64,000 nt of DNA from Panicum virgatum. Lineage: Eukaryota > Streptophyta > Magnoliopsida > Poales > Poaceae. Every line of letters starts with the position of its first letter. Position 1 is the stretch's first letter. This document shows, piece after piece, positions 10,792 through 22,066 of the stretch. The stretch covers positions 8,563,015-8,627,014 of the forward strand of contig NC_053146.1 in assembly GCF_016808335.1 (NCBI RefSeq), in the 5' to 3' direction. The position numbers were made by a program, and so were the translations under genes. The notes beneath the pieces were generated by a model. It was not told the origin of the DNA. It did not search any database and saw nothing but the letters and a program-made list of their open reading frames with translations.

Positions 10792-13700
10792 ATGCTCTCC
10801 AGGTTCTCGGCGTGGTTCGTGAACCCGCGCCGGAACCCGCTGGCGCGCCTCCACCGGAACGCCGTCGCCGCCCGCCTCCGCAAATACGGTCCGTGTCCGT
10901 CTGCACCCTCCTCCAGGCTCCCAACTACCCGCGCGGGACGTAGGGTTAGGGGCTAGCTAGGCTCGTCGGCGGCGTCCCTGATCGGTTCTTCCCTTGCTGT
11001 CGCCGGCGCAGGGCTCCGGTACGACGACCTGTACGACCCGTACCACGACCTGGACATCAAGGAGGCGCTGGCGCGGCTGCCGCGGGAGGTGGTGGACGCC
11101 CGCAACCAGCGCCTGAAGCGGGCCATGGACCTCTCCATGAAGCACCAGTACCTCCCCGACGACGTCCAGGTCAGCACTGGTGCTTGTTCCTGGCTCTGTA
11201 TCTGTAATTCGTATGCCCTGTAATCCTGTATGCAGTTGCCAATTGCGAAACCACGAAATTTTAGGCAATTCCATGCTGCTGTAGTGGTGGTTCCTCTGGA
11301 TTACCAGATTGAGTTTAGGTGGATTCGTAGGAATTGGATGGAGGACAAGTGAACGATGATTGGTGTTGGGATGTAGAATGGTCCTAGATGCTCTTGAACT
11401 TTTGAAACCGGAAAGGAGTTTAGTTATTGCTGATGTGATTTCCCACTTGTGAGCTCTTTTGCGTTATGGTTTTTTGCATGTAATAATGCTCGCTATTTTT
11501 ACTCATTCCTTAGTTTGTGGTGGTGAATATGGAGATGGTAAATTGCCGTAGTGATTTTGGGGCTAGTTTTCCTAATTGGTTAGTTTCAAGCAGGGGTTTG
11601 CGTCATGAATTGGATAATGTCGTTTTAGATGCTTGTTTAATGGAAAAGGTGGAATCTTTAGCGTTTGGTGATTATGTGGGTTTTCCTGCTTGTGATCGCT
11701 GTTGTGAACTTGTGATAGTTATATCCGTGTATGCTGAGCGCAATTGTCCCATGTCTTCTTTTCCTGTGTTATATATGGAGATTGTGTTGTTCTATGTTCG
11801 TCTTTTTATTTTTGAGGATTTATTGATGCAGCTGGAGATATATTATATAAATCGTTTATGTAGGAAAAGTAGGATGCGTATAATGTGGTCGATTGTATTG
11901 CAATGAGCCCCTTGAGCGGTATATATAGGAGTACAAGGCTTGGAGGGCAAGACACCTCACCTAGAGATAAGGAAGGCTATCAAGGGATTACATCAATCCT
12001 AAACTACCATATCTGGAGTTGCCTAATATACTCTAACATCCTCCCGCAGTCGTAGCGGTAGCAACACGAACGGTCAGATTGGAGAACAATGGAGATGTAT
12101 CCCCACTGCAGTCGGAACGCCGGTGCGAAAGTTTTGACTGGAGACTCATGCAGATGATAGCCCTTTAGTGCCGTAGTAGCCGAAGTCAAGGTGGACGTGG
12201 TCGAAGCCGTGGAGGGGGCGCGGGTCGAAGCGTCGTCGAGGTGCTCGAGTACACAAACTCAGCAGCTTCTTGCCGAAGATAGCAGCAGGACGGTGCGGCG
12301 GATGACGATGGTAGAAGGCGCGGTTTGCGACTTAGGTCACGCTCAGGACAGGGGTGGCGACGGCGCAGGTTCCAGCAAGTGTTGCGCTCAGATCAGGGGT
12401 GGCGACGACGTCTTCCTTCAGGAACATCGGCGGCGATGTCCGCACGAGAAAGGCTGGAGGCGCGGAGGCGGATTGAGCGCCTGCTTGACGAAGACCGGCA
12501 GCGAGTGGCACCACCGCCTGAAAAGGCGACGACACCGGTAGGGTGGCTTGATCACGAACGTCGTTGCTGCAGCCTGGAGGGCGCAACAACAACCTCGTCC
12601 TTCGGGAGGGTCGACGATGGATCGAAGACGAACGGCAGGGCGACGCAAACCGATCTTAGATCGGAAAAAGGGAAAATCAGCAGCAGCATCAAGATGAACC
12701 TGCGGGTACAATCTCGGGTGCACCAAGTAATGCCCCCCAAATCTTATCCCTATCCGCCTGTTGGCCAGAGGACAAAGGAAGGGGCAAAAACAGAGGGGTC
12801 GAGACCCGAGCGGTCTCTGCTCCAGCTGCGGGGTGGACGCCCTCGCAGCCGCATCCTCGCGCACAAGGCGGCGGCGGAAGCGGCGCTGAGGACGAAGGGG
12901 ACGCAGGCTTGACTGCGCGGAGGAGACAGCCGGTGATGGAAGGCGGGAGGAGCGAAGCCCCTGGGCGCTGCGGCCCGGCGGCGACGTCGATCGGCGGTGC
13001 GGTGGCCCGCCGGCCCCAATGGCGTAGTGGCCTGGCGTCCCCGCGGTGTTCCTCCGCAGCCACGCACTCGCGCTCATGGCAGCGGTGCGGCGGCGCTGGT
13101 AGGAGTCGGGGCGCCTGGCCTGATGCGCGGGAAGGGTGGGCGGATCCGGATGCGGAGCCGAGAGGGAGGACGACGCAGAGGCATGCAGGCCTAGTGGCGC
13201 CCCCATGGGGCGGCCAGGGAAGAGGTAGGTCCTTCTGCTGTGCTAGACGACAACGGCGGCGCGGATCAGAGGGATCCGCGGCGCATCCTAGGAGGGCGGT
13301 GCCCCCGGCGGAGATCAATCTCGATCTCCCCGGGGGCGCGCAGGTGCAGCGGAAGCGGCGACGCGGCTAGGGTTAGGATCTCGTAACCTAGGCGTCTGAT
13401 GCCATGTAGGAAAAGTAGGATGCGTATAATGTGGTCGATTGTATTGCAATGAGCCCCTTGGGCGGTATGTATAGGAGTACAAGGCTTGGAGGGCAAGGCA
13501 CCTCACCTAGAGATAAGGAAGGCTATCACGGGATTACATCAATCCTAAACTATCATATCTGGAGTTGCCTAATATACTCTAACAGTTTAATTAGTCTAGC
13601 ATTTTTTTTGAGATTACACAATACAACTCAAACACTCACAACGCAAGCAGGAACGGATCCAAATGGGAGGCTAAGGGGATCAAGCCCCCCTACCTCCCCA

Positions 13701-15345
13701 ACATCAATGGATACCCCCTAAGCCCCCTCTCCATTTTTAGGAAGAAGTAATGAAGAAGAAGGGGAGAAGAAGAAGAGAAGGGGAGGAAGAAGATGAGAAG
13801 GGAGATGAGCCCCCTCTAGATGTGTTGGCTAGATTCGTCACTGAACGCAAGCACACTCACCCCTATGAACACATGTACACAAACCCTACTGTTATTAGCA
13901 TCTTCGAAGACCGAGCCAGCAAATCCTCGAGATTGACGAAGTCATCACAGGCACCTCACTGTAAATGGGAACATCGCCTACCACCGAATGCACAGCGCCG
14001 TTAAATCCTAGAATATTTGCTCCCACAGGGAGTCAAACCCAGGACCTAAGGTGCTACTGAGACTCCTGTAACCACTAGGCTACAAGCCCTTTCACATTAG
14101 TCTATATCTGAAATTCACCTAGCGCCGATCTGTAAGTGCTTCGAAAATGCTCTATTTTTGTTGACAAACATAAATTTTTAAGGGAATTGTTTTTCTAGTA
14201 ATTGCTAAAATTATTTATTATGTTTCTAGAATCCATTGAGACATCAATTGATGCATCATGTATTGACACCTTGATTTCTTTTGACAGGCAATACAGGTGC
14301 CATTCAGAAGCTACCTTTCTGACATGCTTGCTCTTGTGAGTGCATTTGTTTCTCCTTATCATTTTATTTCTTCGCAGATATGATTAATCACTTGACCATT
14401 GGAGACTTCGGTCATTGATTATATCTCATGATACTTTTTTTTTTGCCATACTTGTCTGCTGCTTTCTTCTACCAATACATCTTATCCGGTATAATATCTT
14501 CATTGCGTGGGGTCTTGCTAGTTTCTTTTCTCCCCTATTCCTTAGCTTGCCATATCAAACCATACCAAATTACCAATCCCCAGGTGAATTTGAATCCGCT
14601 GTGTTCGTGCCTCTCTGTTATCTAAAGTTGGATTTTATATGGTCAAAGAACTTGAATCGATCCTGTTTGGGGCAATATCTGAAGTTGTTTTCTTAAGTTT
14701 TTTATGGACTTAAAAGCGCAACTGAACTTGTTTCTGAATATCATAGAGTCTATGCAGCTTTTGCTTCTTGCTCTTCCATAGTAGATAACAACAAAAAATG
14801 TTGTGGAAGTTGTAAACATAAACCTTGCAGTTTGAAGTTTTCTTGTTTATAGTCTATTCACCATTGTCCAGTATATCATCAACTGTAGAAGGGCATGGAA
14901 GCATAGTACTGTTGTCAACTTTGATGTTAATGGTGATCAAATAATCACCTAAAGGAGAATCAATCAGACAGTGTGATGGATTTGGCTTGTGACTTGTGTT
15001 GTGTACTCGTTTTGATTCCACTTGTTTCATCACCTTGAATGTAGAATGTGTTATCAACATTTAATTGATGTCGATCTGTGAGTATATCCCTGAACTTTTA
15101 TGTCAGGGGCACTTTTCCCATTAAGATGTTAGACATTCTAATTTGAAGGAGTTTTATTGTATTTTTTTTGCTAGAAATCATATCTAGTTGGAAGATTATT
15201 CAAAAAATCTAGTTGGAAGTTTTTCATGGTAAAATCCCTAGATGGCTGCTGTTTAATGCATCTGAATTCATTGCAGGTGAAAAAGGAGAAAGCAGAGCGT
15301 GAAGCTCTGGGAGCACTTCCCCTGTACCAGAGAACCATCCCATAA
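10792..15345 (+). CDS. QCR7: Cytochrome b-c1 complex subunit 7 (4 exons)
   Basis: Nuclear-encoded 14-kDa subunit of mitochondrial complex III, which moves electrons from ubiquinol to cytochrome c. Exons: 10792-10888, 11012-11169, 14288-14335, 15277-15345; phases join cleanly to 123 aa, the normal size. Sequence landmarks: an N-terminal basic stretch ending ARLRKYG, then LRYDDLYDPYHDLDIKEAL, RLKRAMDLSMKHQYLP, VPFRSYLSDML and a lysine/glutamate-rich C-terminus ending LYQRTIP. There is no classical cleaved presequence, as usual for this subunit. Intron 2 is 3.1 kb because it holds an LTR element, a SINE and a MITE; exon phases are unaffected. The start codon is the first ATG in the GC-rich leader. 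Confidence 0.95.
11859..12038 (-). repeat. 3' LTR of the small LTR element
   Basis: 180 bp, TG...CA. Differs from its partner at only a few positions, for example gagcggtatat against gggcggtatgt, which suggests a fairly recent insertion. Confidence 0.9.
13405..13584 (-). repeat. 5' LTR of the small LTR element
   Basis: Partner of 11859-12038. The tRNA-binding-like site abuts it at 13391-13404. Confidence 0.9.
13599..14095 (-). mobile_element. tRNA-derived SINE, split by a MITE
   Basis: Read on the minus strand, the element begins with tagcctagtggttacagg (A-box-like) and ggtcctgggtttgactccc (B-box-like), the RNA polymerase III promoter of a tRNA-derived SINE. It ends in a poly-A tail (T run at about 13600-13608). 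It is flanked by a 9-bp target-site duplication attagtcta at 13590-13598 and 14096-14104. A 196-bp MITE sits inside it. Host context is intron 2 of QCR7. Confidence 0.85.
13648..13843. mobile_element. hAT-type MITE (196 bp) inside the SINE
   Basis: Ends are inverted repeats: caggaacggatcc at the left, and cagtgacgaatct when the right end is read in reverse complement. A perfect 8-bp target-site duplication aacgcaag lies at 13640-13647 and 13844-13851, the hAT hallmark. No coding capacity. Confidence 0.88.
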
Positions 15346-17844
15346 TGTGCTTTCTTCATTATGATCTAACAATGAGTGGCAATAAGATACAGCAGATGAT
15401 ACTATAGTGTGCATTATGTGTAATCAAAGACATTGCCAGCCCAATTCCCACTGTCTTAGCGCAATGTAATGATTGATGGAGCCATGTATATTTGTGAACG
15501 CTTCAACATTCAGTGCGTTTTGTGAACTGGAATATATTGTTACTGAAGTCCGCTCGGTGCTACCGTTGCGGAGTATAGTTTTGTGTCGATTATTTGCAGA
15601 TTAATTCAATGACTGAATTGTACATGAGCAGATCATAACATCTTGTGACTCACAACAGTGTAGTTTGTAAGGAGCAATCCAGCGTGTGCTGATCAAAGCT
15701 ACTATTTCGTGCTTGAACTGCAATGCGAGAGTGGGAGTACCAGAACTGCAGACATGTACAAGGTACGAGTGAGAGTGCGCTCATTTCCAGTAAAAGAAAA
15801 GAAAACCCTATGCTTTTTCATTGCATGACCCAGTTGCAAGTTTTCGAGCTATACAAAAGAAAATTGAGCCGTGAGCTCCGGCATTTTGCTGAAGAGGAGA
15901 TGCCTCTCTGAAACTTCTTTTAGATGGACTCTGAAACCTGGGAGGCTGGAAGAAGGTTAAACAACCTCTCCACCACCACTGGTCCCGTGACCCAAGTTAC
16001 TTTCAGAAAACTTTTGAAACCTCACCAACTTCCCCAATGTACAAGTTACCTTTAAGGCTTTAACCCAGGTACTGAAATGTGTTTGACATCAAGTCTTGTG
16101 TTGGCAAGATGCAGAAGAGGACTGCAGACACTCCAAACGCCACAAAAGGCAAGTTTGTACCCATCTGCAAAGTATGTGAGCAGGAACTACCATTGGGCTT
16201 TGGATCCCTGCTACTGTCTGAATGTGCACAATGTACAGTAGGCACCATGCATGTGACTACCTGCTGCATATGCATATGACTGCATGACTGGTAATTAGTA
16301 AATCTTGCAGAACTTCCAAAAAAAATCTTGCAGAACCTCTCACCTGTACACTCACTCACCACAAGAATGTCCTAGATTAAACCTCATGTAACATTGGTCA
16401 TTAAAGTTCCTCCAAAAAGTTAAACACCATGACCATTAATCTTTGCCTAATCCTCACATCCTGCCACCTACCTCTACCAACATATACGCTCTTTTGACAG
16501 TGAGTTGATCGGCATGATTAGATGCTTATCCTTTTCCATATGTCCATCTCCAAATGATTGACTTTCCGAGAGGGTGACATGTACTATCTTTCACTGCACT
16601 GGATAGATAGCCTCCATAAGTGGAGAGCATCAGAGCAAGCAGGGTCCTCCCCAACCTCCACTGTCCCAGCACTCCAGCACTGATCACCATTGCCATGGCA
16701 AGCACATGATGAGCCAGCAGCTTCATCAGCTGCCGTGAGTGTCCACTGTCCAGTGAAGGGCCCCTACACTCCACACCTCTGCTCACCGGTCACTATGCGT
16801 CATGTATGGTACAGTACTGGCAGCAGCCTTTTTGGAGGACAAACATTGCTGCATTATTGTCTGTGTCTCCTAGGCCTGTGGCCTCTTCTAGCCATTGCAG
16901 ACAAACGCCATAAAACGCCTGCCCACGGATTGGATCGCATATACTTTCCTGACTTCAGCTGATGGTGTTGTGTGCGGCCAATTTTTTTTTTGTTACGTTG
17001 TATCGCATTTCGGATGAGATTCCCCTCATCTTGCCCCTAGTCACTAACATGTGGGTCTGGTTCCACGCGTCAGTGACTCTAAAGTTAGAGGGGAACGTAG
17101 GAACCCTTTGCTCGCATGCCACTGTAAATTCGATTGTTTTGCCGATATGAAACATCATCAAAATGTTACGGGAAACCCGAAGGAAAAAAATACAACAAGA
17201 GATCTCATTATGCTTACTTGGTGAGCAACCAAATGGGCACTGTCTTGCGTGTCATGTGACCCTCTCATTTCACAATAATTTTTCCAAATCATACAAAAGG
17301 ATCCAAGCTGACATCGTTTTAAAGACAATCCGTGCCCATCTTTTGCCGCCCACCCATAGTGGTAGGGCATGAGCTATCATTTTGTGGAAGCAAGTAATTT
17401 GGCGGCCTGATCGCGGTTGTGGACCTGAGATTATGGTGCCTAATTAGGCTATTATTATTCCCCTTTGTGCCAATAGGAAAGATGTGCCCCTTTTGTTGTG
17501 GCTCATGAGCAATGCATTTGCATGATGGGAGATTTCTTTTCTTAATTAGACAGTGCTGCAGAATGATTGACACTATATTACAGTAGCATACTTGCAAGGA
17601 GCAAGCATTATGTTCTCATTTCATTGAAAAGCAATACCACTTGAGTGCTTGTTTAGAAGAACTGAATAATTACATCATTCAGACACATCTGGAATGAACC
17701 AAAAGGGGAAACTCTTACATAATTTACTACAATTCAGGCAGGTGAATTTCCAAGCAGCATCTTCTCAATTTAAATAGTATAATATGATAACCTTATTCCT
17801 TTTCCTGACACCTCAAAGATTCCCACAATGGTGTCCTAGATTCC
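15346..17844. other. Intergenic, no gene or defined element recognised
   Basis: Starts with the QCR7 3' UTR. About 2.5 kb of single-copy-looking sequence with only short frames follows. I found no exon series, no terminal repeats and no RNA gene. Confidence 0.55.
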
Positions 17845-19460
17845 TGAGGAACGAGAGTACTCTATCCTGCCTGTGATGAGTGAATTGTCAACCGTGCGGT
17901 GTGATCGTGCGCTTGGTCTTTGGATTGCAGGTACACGGGCGTCGAGTGTCGACGAGGAGCTGCCGTGGAGGTGCTGTGGCCGATGGACCGTGCGGTGTAC
18001 GGCGGTGAAGGGCAGCCGGGACCGGAGCTCGGACCGGGCAGCATCTGTGGCGTCCACTCCTGCATCGAGGGCGCAAGCGGCGACGGAAGGCGGGTTTCTT
18101 GGTTTGCGCCACAAAACCAAGGAGGCGGACGGCGGTTGAAGACGCCAAGTCGTGGAGGCACGGGCGTCGGTCTCGGGACTGACGGAGGCGACGGGCGTCG
18201 ACGGTGTCTAGGGCCTCGCTGCGGGTGAGGAGGTGACGGGCGTCGGACGGCGTCTAGGGCCGTCAGAAGGCCGAGGCGGGAACGGCGTCTAGGGCCACAG
18301 CGTGTAGGCGGGAATCTTCCCGCGCGTGAGGTTTTGGCGGTTTTCTCAAAACCGGCCACCTACCCGGGTTTCGCGGACCCTCCAAAACCGCGGACCGGTA
18401 CTTCGTCGATGTAGCGGCATCGCAGCAAAGACTTCGAGTCGAAGAAAGAAGCTCCGCCGTCGATCGAGGGTGTACAGTGGGCTGCTGCAGGCCCGACCGG
18501 TCCCCCGGACCGGTCTGACCGGTCTGGCCGCAGCAACCGGGTATAAAAACCCCCACCAGCCCGTGGCTGGGTGAGTCTCTTGAGCCTTTTGTTTTCTCTT
18601 CGTTTTTCCTTCTCCCTGCCCCTGCTCTAGGTTAGGGCCAAGGTCTCCAACGCAAATGGAGGTTAGATTATAGCTAATCTCTTCGATTTAGAGGATGGAT
18701 GATGGTGTGGTCGGCTCTAGCCTTTGTATAGGTGAATTCCTCCGTGAATTATGAATGAAATTGTGTTGAGATTCACCCGTGTGTGCTGAGCTTTTCGTCC
18801 TCCCCTTCCCTTTGTGTTTTTGGACTTGATTTTTCCTCCTTTGAGGTGTTTTGTGTTTGGAGGAGTCAAGTTCTTCGATTCGTGGTTTGATGGACTCGTT
18901 GTGACGATTCTAATCTATCTAGCCTAGTGCCAAACCCGCAGGAATCGCGAGTTCTCACGGATTGAGATTTTTGGGTTCTTGAGAAAACCCCAATTCTCTT
19001 TGATCTTCCCTTAATTTCTCACGATATGTTAATCTTTTGGGAAAGATCTTTTGGGGATATGTTCATGGGGTAGATGCGAAGCTTTCCTCCAAGTTTCGTT
19101 GGATTTGGACTTCGTTTGCTCGAGATTTGACTTTTGGAGCTTTGTTGGCGGGCTGTCTGGGGGCGACCGGTCTGACCGGTCTGACTAACCGGTCTGACCG
19201 GTCTGGAGTTTGAATTCCCAGCCCGACCGGTCTGACCGGTTTGACCGGTCTCTGCAGTCCAGTTCTGCGTTTCGACTCGCTTTGCTTCCGCGCTGCGACC
19301 TGGGTCTTCTGCTTCGAGATAGCTTGTCCATAGCTATTCTCGCTGACCTAGGTTCGAGGGCTTGCGGTGATTTTGGGACATAGGCCGACGTTTCAGATTT
19401 CGGAAGAAATTTTGATCGGCTCCCATTCACCCCCCTCTGGTCGCCAGTTTCGGTCCCTCA
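17845..19460 (+). mobile_element. Solo LTR (1616 bp) with ggtctgaccggtc motif clusters
   Basis: The element starts tgaggaacgagag and ends cggtccctca, giving TG...CA ends. A perfect 5-bp target-site duplication attcc lies at 17840-17844 and 19461-19465. A TATA box (tataaaa, 18542-18548) gives + orientation. There is no second LTR or internal domain, so a solo LTR left by recombination is the simplest reading. Clusters of gaccggtctgaccggtc occur at about 18490-18530 and 19165-19250. The 3' part attcacccccctctggtcg resembles the 3' end of the solo LTR at 22067-24812. Confidence 0.8.
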
Positions 19461-20395
19461 ATTCCTCATGTTTTCATTCCAAAATTGTTGCAGCCTTAAT
19501 TGCAGGAGCACCTCTCTCTCAAGTCTCAACAAAACAGATGCTGCTGGTAGGAAGATCGAAAGGTACACTTTCTGGGCTTGGCGTGAGTGGACAAATCTAC
19601 CCGCTAGGCTACTGCGAGCAACCGAGCAAGCCATGTGAGGCTTCTTCCCTTTCCTCCGTGCACAGCTTTCTTGCGTGGCAAAGTGACATGCTGCTGCGCT
19701 CATGTGCTGGTGGCTGGTGCATGGGGGAAATATATTTAACTTTTGAGGGGCAAAAGTGTCCTGGCTTTTGTGCAAAGGCATGCATCTGTTTGGGGTATGT
19801 TTTGTATGAAAAGAAAATAGAAACAAACTTAGTGATGCACTGATGCTGTGATGGTACAGTGAATTTTCTTGAGTGCCAACATCATAGAATTATATATGGG
19901 GTGGCTCACCTTCATTGATCATAGAATCTTAGTGATAGTGCGATCATTTATGCTGGTGAGATAGTGCAATAATACGGTTTTGTTAGTTGAGGTGTGTGAG
20001 CACCACATAATAATAGTAATGATGATCTGGATTCTATTTTATTTTTAGTGCATGAATAATTACTTGGAGAAAGATGATGAGTGGATTTAGGAGAGGTGGT
20101 GAGGAAGAAGCCATTCAGGTTTCTAAGTGCCCGTTGCATGAAAAGTTGGAGAGATTGTAGTTGCCTTTGTATGGGAATGAATTCCACCTGGTCTTTTTGC
20201 TATGACTCTGCTGCTTTAGGAAAGGATGCAGCTTCTGGAACAAGCAGATCAAGCAAATACGAGTGAAGCTTCCGCTCGACAAAACTCTAGAGAGTTTACA
20301 AAGTCGCAACTCCGTGACACCTTTGTCTAAATGTTTGTCTTAGAGGATGTTATTATTAGCAATATATAGGATTACTATTTAAGTTTTAGGCTTGC
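19461..20395. other. Intergenic, nothing recognised
   Basis: About 0.9 kb between a solo LTR and a hAT-like element. No convincing gene. Confidence 0.5.
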
Positions 20396-21314
20396 CAGTG
20401 GCGGACCCAGGAATTGAAACTAGGGTAGTCCTAGCAAAAAAATTTCAGTTGAACTATCATCTTTAAATCTGAACCACTAGCATCATCCACAACTGGATTT
20501 GAATCTAAACCACTAGCATCATCCACAACTACAGCTGAACGTGAACCACTGCCATCACACAATGGAGTTTAATTTGAGCCTATACCACTGTCATCATTAA
20601 ACTGAAATTGGTGGGGAAGAAACAATCTTGCTTCTTTGCTTTCGCTTCATGTTTCTTAAAAAGAAGGGCAATGCTTCCATTCTTCATGACTCAAGTGCAA
20701 TGTTTATGAAAAAATAGAGAAATATTTCCATTAAGTGAGATTGAGATGAAATCACAATCACCGGTTTGACAATCGCTTCATGTTTATAAAAGAAAGTACT
20801 TACCAGTGCTAGTGGCAGTGAGGGTCCGGACGGCGGCCGCACGTGTGCACGGGATGGCTGGAGCCTGGAAGCGGCCATGCGGGAGGCGCCGGCGCGCCGG
20901 GTTCACCGCGGCCGTTGCCGGTGCGTGCAGCGCCCGCCCAGGCGCCCAACAGCAGGGCGCAGCCGCGCAGGGGACGCGAGTGCAGTGCGGCAGGCAGCCG
21001 GTGGCGGGAGGTCGCCAGACGGGGCCGCGCGGACGGCCGCCTTCGGCAGGAGCTAGGAGGTGGGGCCGCGCGGGTGGCGGCTGGAGGCGTAGGCGCGGGT
21101 AGCGGCGGCGCCCTCGGGGTCGGGGTAGGGGAAGGGCCGAACGGGACCTTCAGGCTTCAACTGAGGGAGACTCGGAGAGAGGGAGAGGTGACCAGTTGGG
21201 CTGAGGGATTTGTTGGGCCAAGTTTGGACACTATTTTGAAGAATTAAAAAGTTTTTGGGCCAAATTTTTTGGTAGTCCTGGGCCTACCCGGACTACCCTT
21301 TGGGTCCGCCACTG
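20396..21314. mobile_element. hAT-like non-autonomous element (919 bp) with GC-rich interior
   Basis: Inverted ends: cagtggcggacccagg at the left and its near-complement gggtccgccactg at the right. The next stretch also pairs (gggtagtcctag against ctaccctttgggtcc). Flanking 8-mers aggcttgc and ttgctagc agree at 5 of 8 positions, a decayed target duplication at best. The interior 20810-21130 is very GC-rich, unlike the A/T-rich ends, and could be captured host sequence. It has no recognisable domain. Confidence 0.65.
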
Positions 21315-21609
21315 TTGCTAGCAACCGAATGTCCGATGAGAGTTTTTCCCTATCGGTGTAACATCGAAACAAGACATTTGCAACATCAAAAAATCTATAG
21401 GTGCGATATTGAAAAATATGCGAAAACACTAATTACATTGTTTGACTCTCGGATAGAAAAACACTATGTTTCATGCAACATTCACAGTAAAACATGCGGA
21501 AATAATAGTTACGACATAAAAAATCAACTATTGAAACATATGTCGCAGCGTCAGATTTTTCCTCCCATCGGGACGTAAGTGACTTAGCATTTCTGGTTAA
21601 GTTTTATTG
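21315..21609. other. Spacer before the gypsy element
   Basis: A/T-rich, no feature recognised. Confidence 0.5.
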
Positions 21610-21614
21610 AAGAT

Positions 21615-22066
21615 TGTCGGTACCGTAGGACTGGGGTACCCCCTCTTGCTGTGTCTAGGCAAAGGTCTTGTAGTTATCCTTAACTACGCCCTGACGGCCG
21701 AGCAGCCGGACCCCTGTGGTCCGGAGCCCTACTCTCCCGGCAAATGGCCCCGGATCCGCTCTCCGCTCGGGGAGGGTCCGGAGACGCCACGTGTCCAGGA
21801 AGGAGGTTGCCCTCAGCCAAAATAGCCGGGGCCCCGGACCCCCGCCGGGTCCGGGACCCCAGTTGTTTACTATCCAGACCCCTCAGCGGGTGGAACCAAC
21901 ACCCCGCCTGGGCTGGTCCGGAGCCGCCACGTGTCCGCAGGTGCAGGCACGCACGCGGTACCGCTTGGCTTCCACTGAAGGCTCGCCTACCTACCGCATT
22001 CCAACCGGTAGACGGAAGTGCGCCCTGCCACAGCAGAGCCCGAGGCGGCTTTTGCCAGGTTACACT
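21615..22066 (+). repeat. 5' LTR of the outer gypsy element, first piece
   Basis: Matches 33550-34005 of the 3' LTR. It is interrupted after acact by the solo LTR starting at 22067. The LTR continues at 24818-25247 (TATA box tataaaa at 25161-25167) and at 31503-31687. Confidence 0.9.

Larger units (their letters stand above)
11859..13584 (-). mobile_element. Small non-autonomous LTR retrotransposon (180-bp LTRs) in QCR7 intron 2
   Basis: Two near-identical 180-bp direct repeats, 11859-12038 and 13405-13584, have TG...CA ends. They are flanked by a perfect 5-bp target-site duplication gttta (11854-11858 and 13585-13589). Next to the right LTR, 13391-13404 read on the minus strand gives tggcatcagacgcc, close to the initiator-tRNA-Met binding site of many copia-like elements. 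Next to the left LTR the minus strand has a purine-rich gcgggagga. The element is therefore oriented on the minus strand. The 1366-bp interior is GC-rich and shows no gag or pol motif, so it depends on another element for mobility. Confidence 0.92.

Noticed and set aside
13608..14095. Possible tRNA gene because of A- and B-box-like motifs
   Set aside because: No cloverleaf arms. The motifs sit at the head of a 300-bp element with a poly-A tail and target duplication, so it is a SINE.
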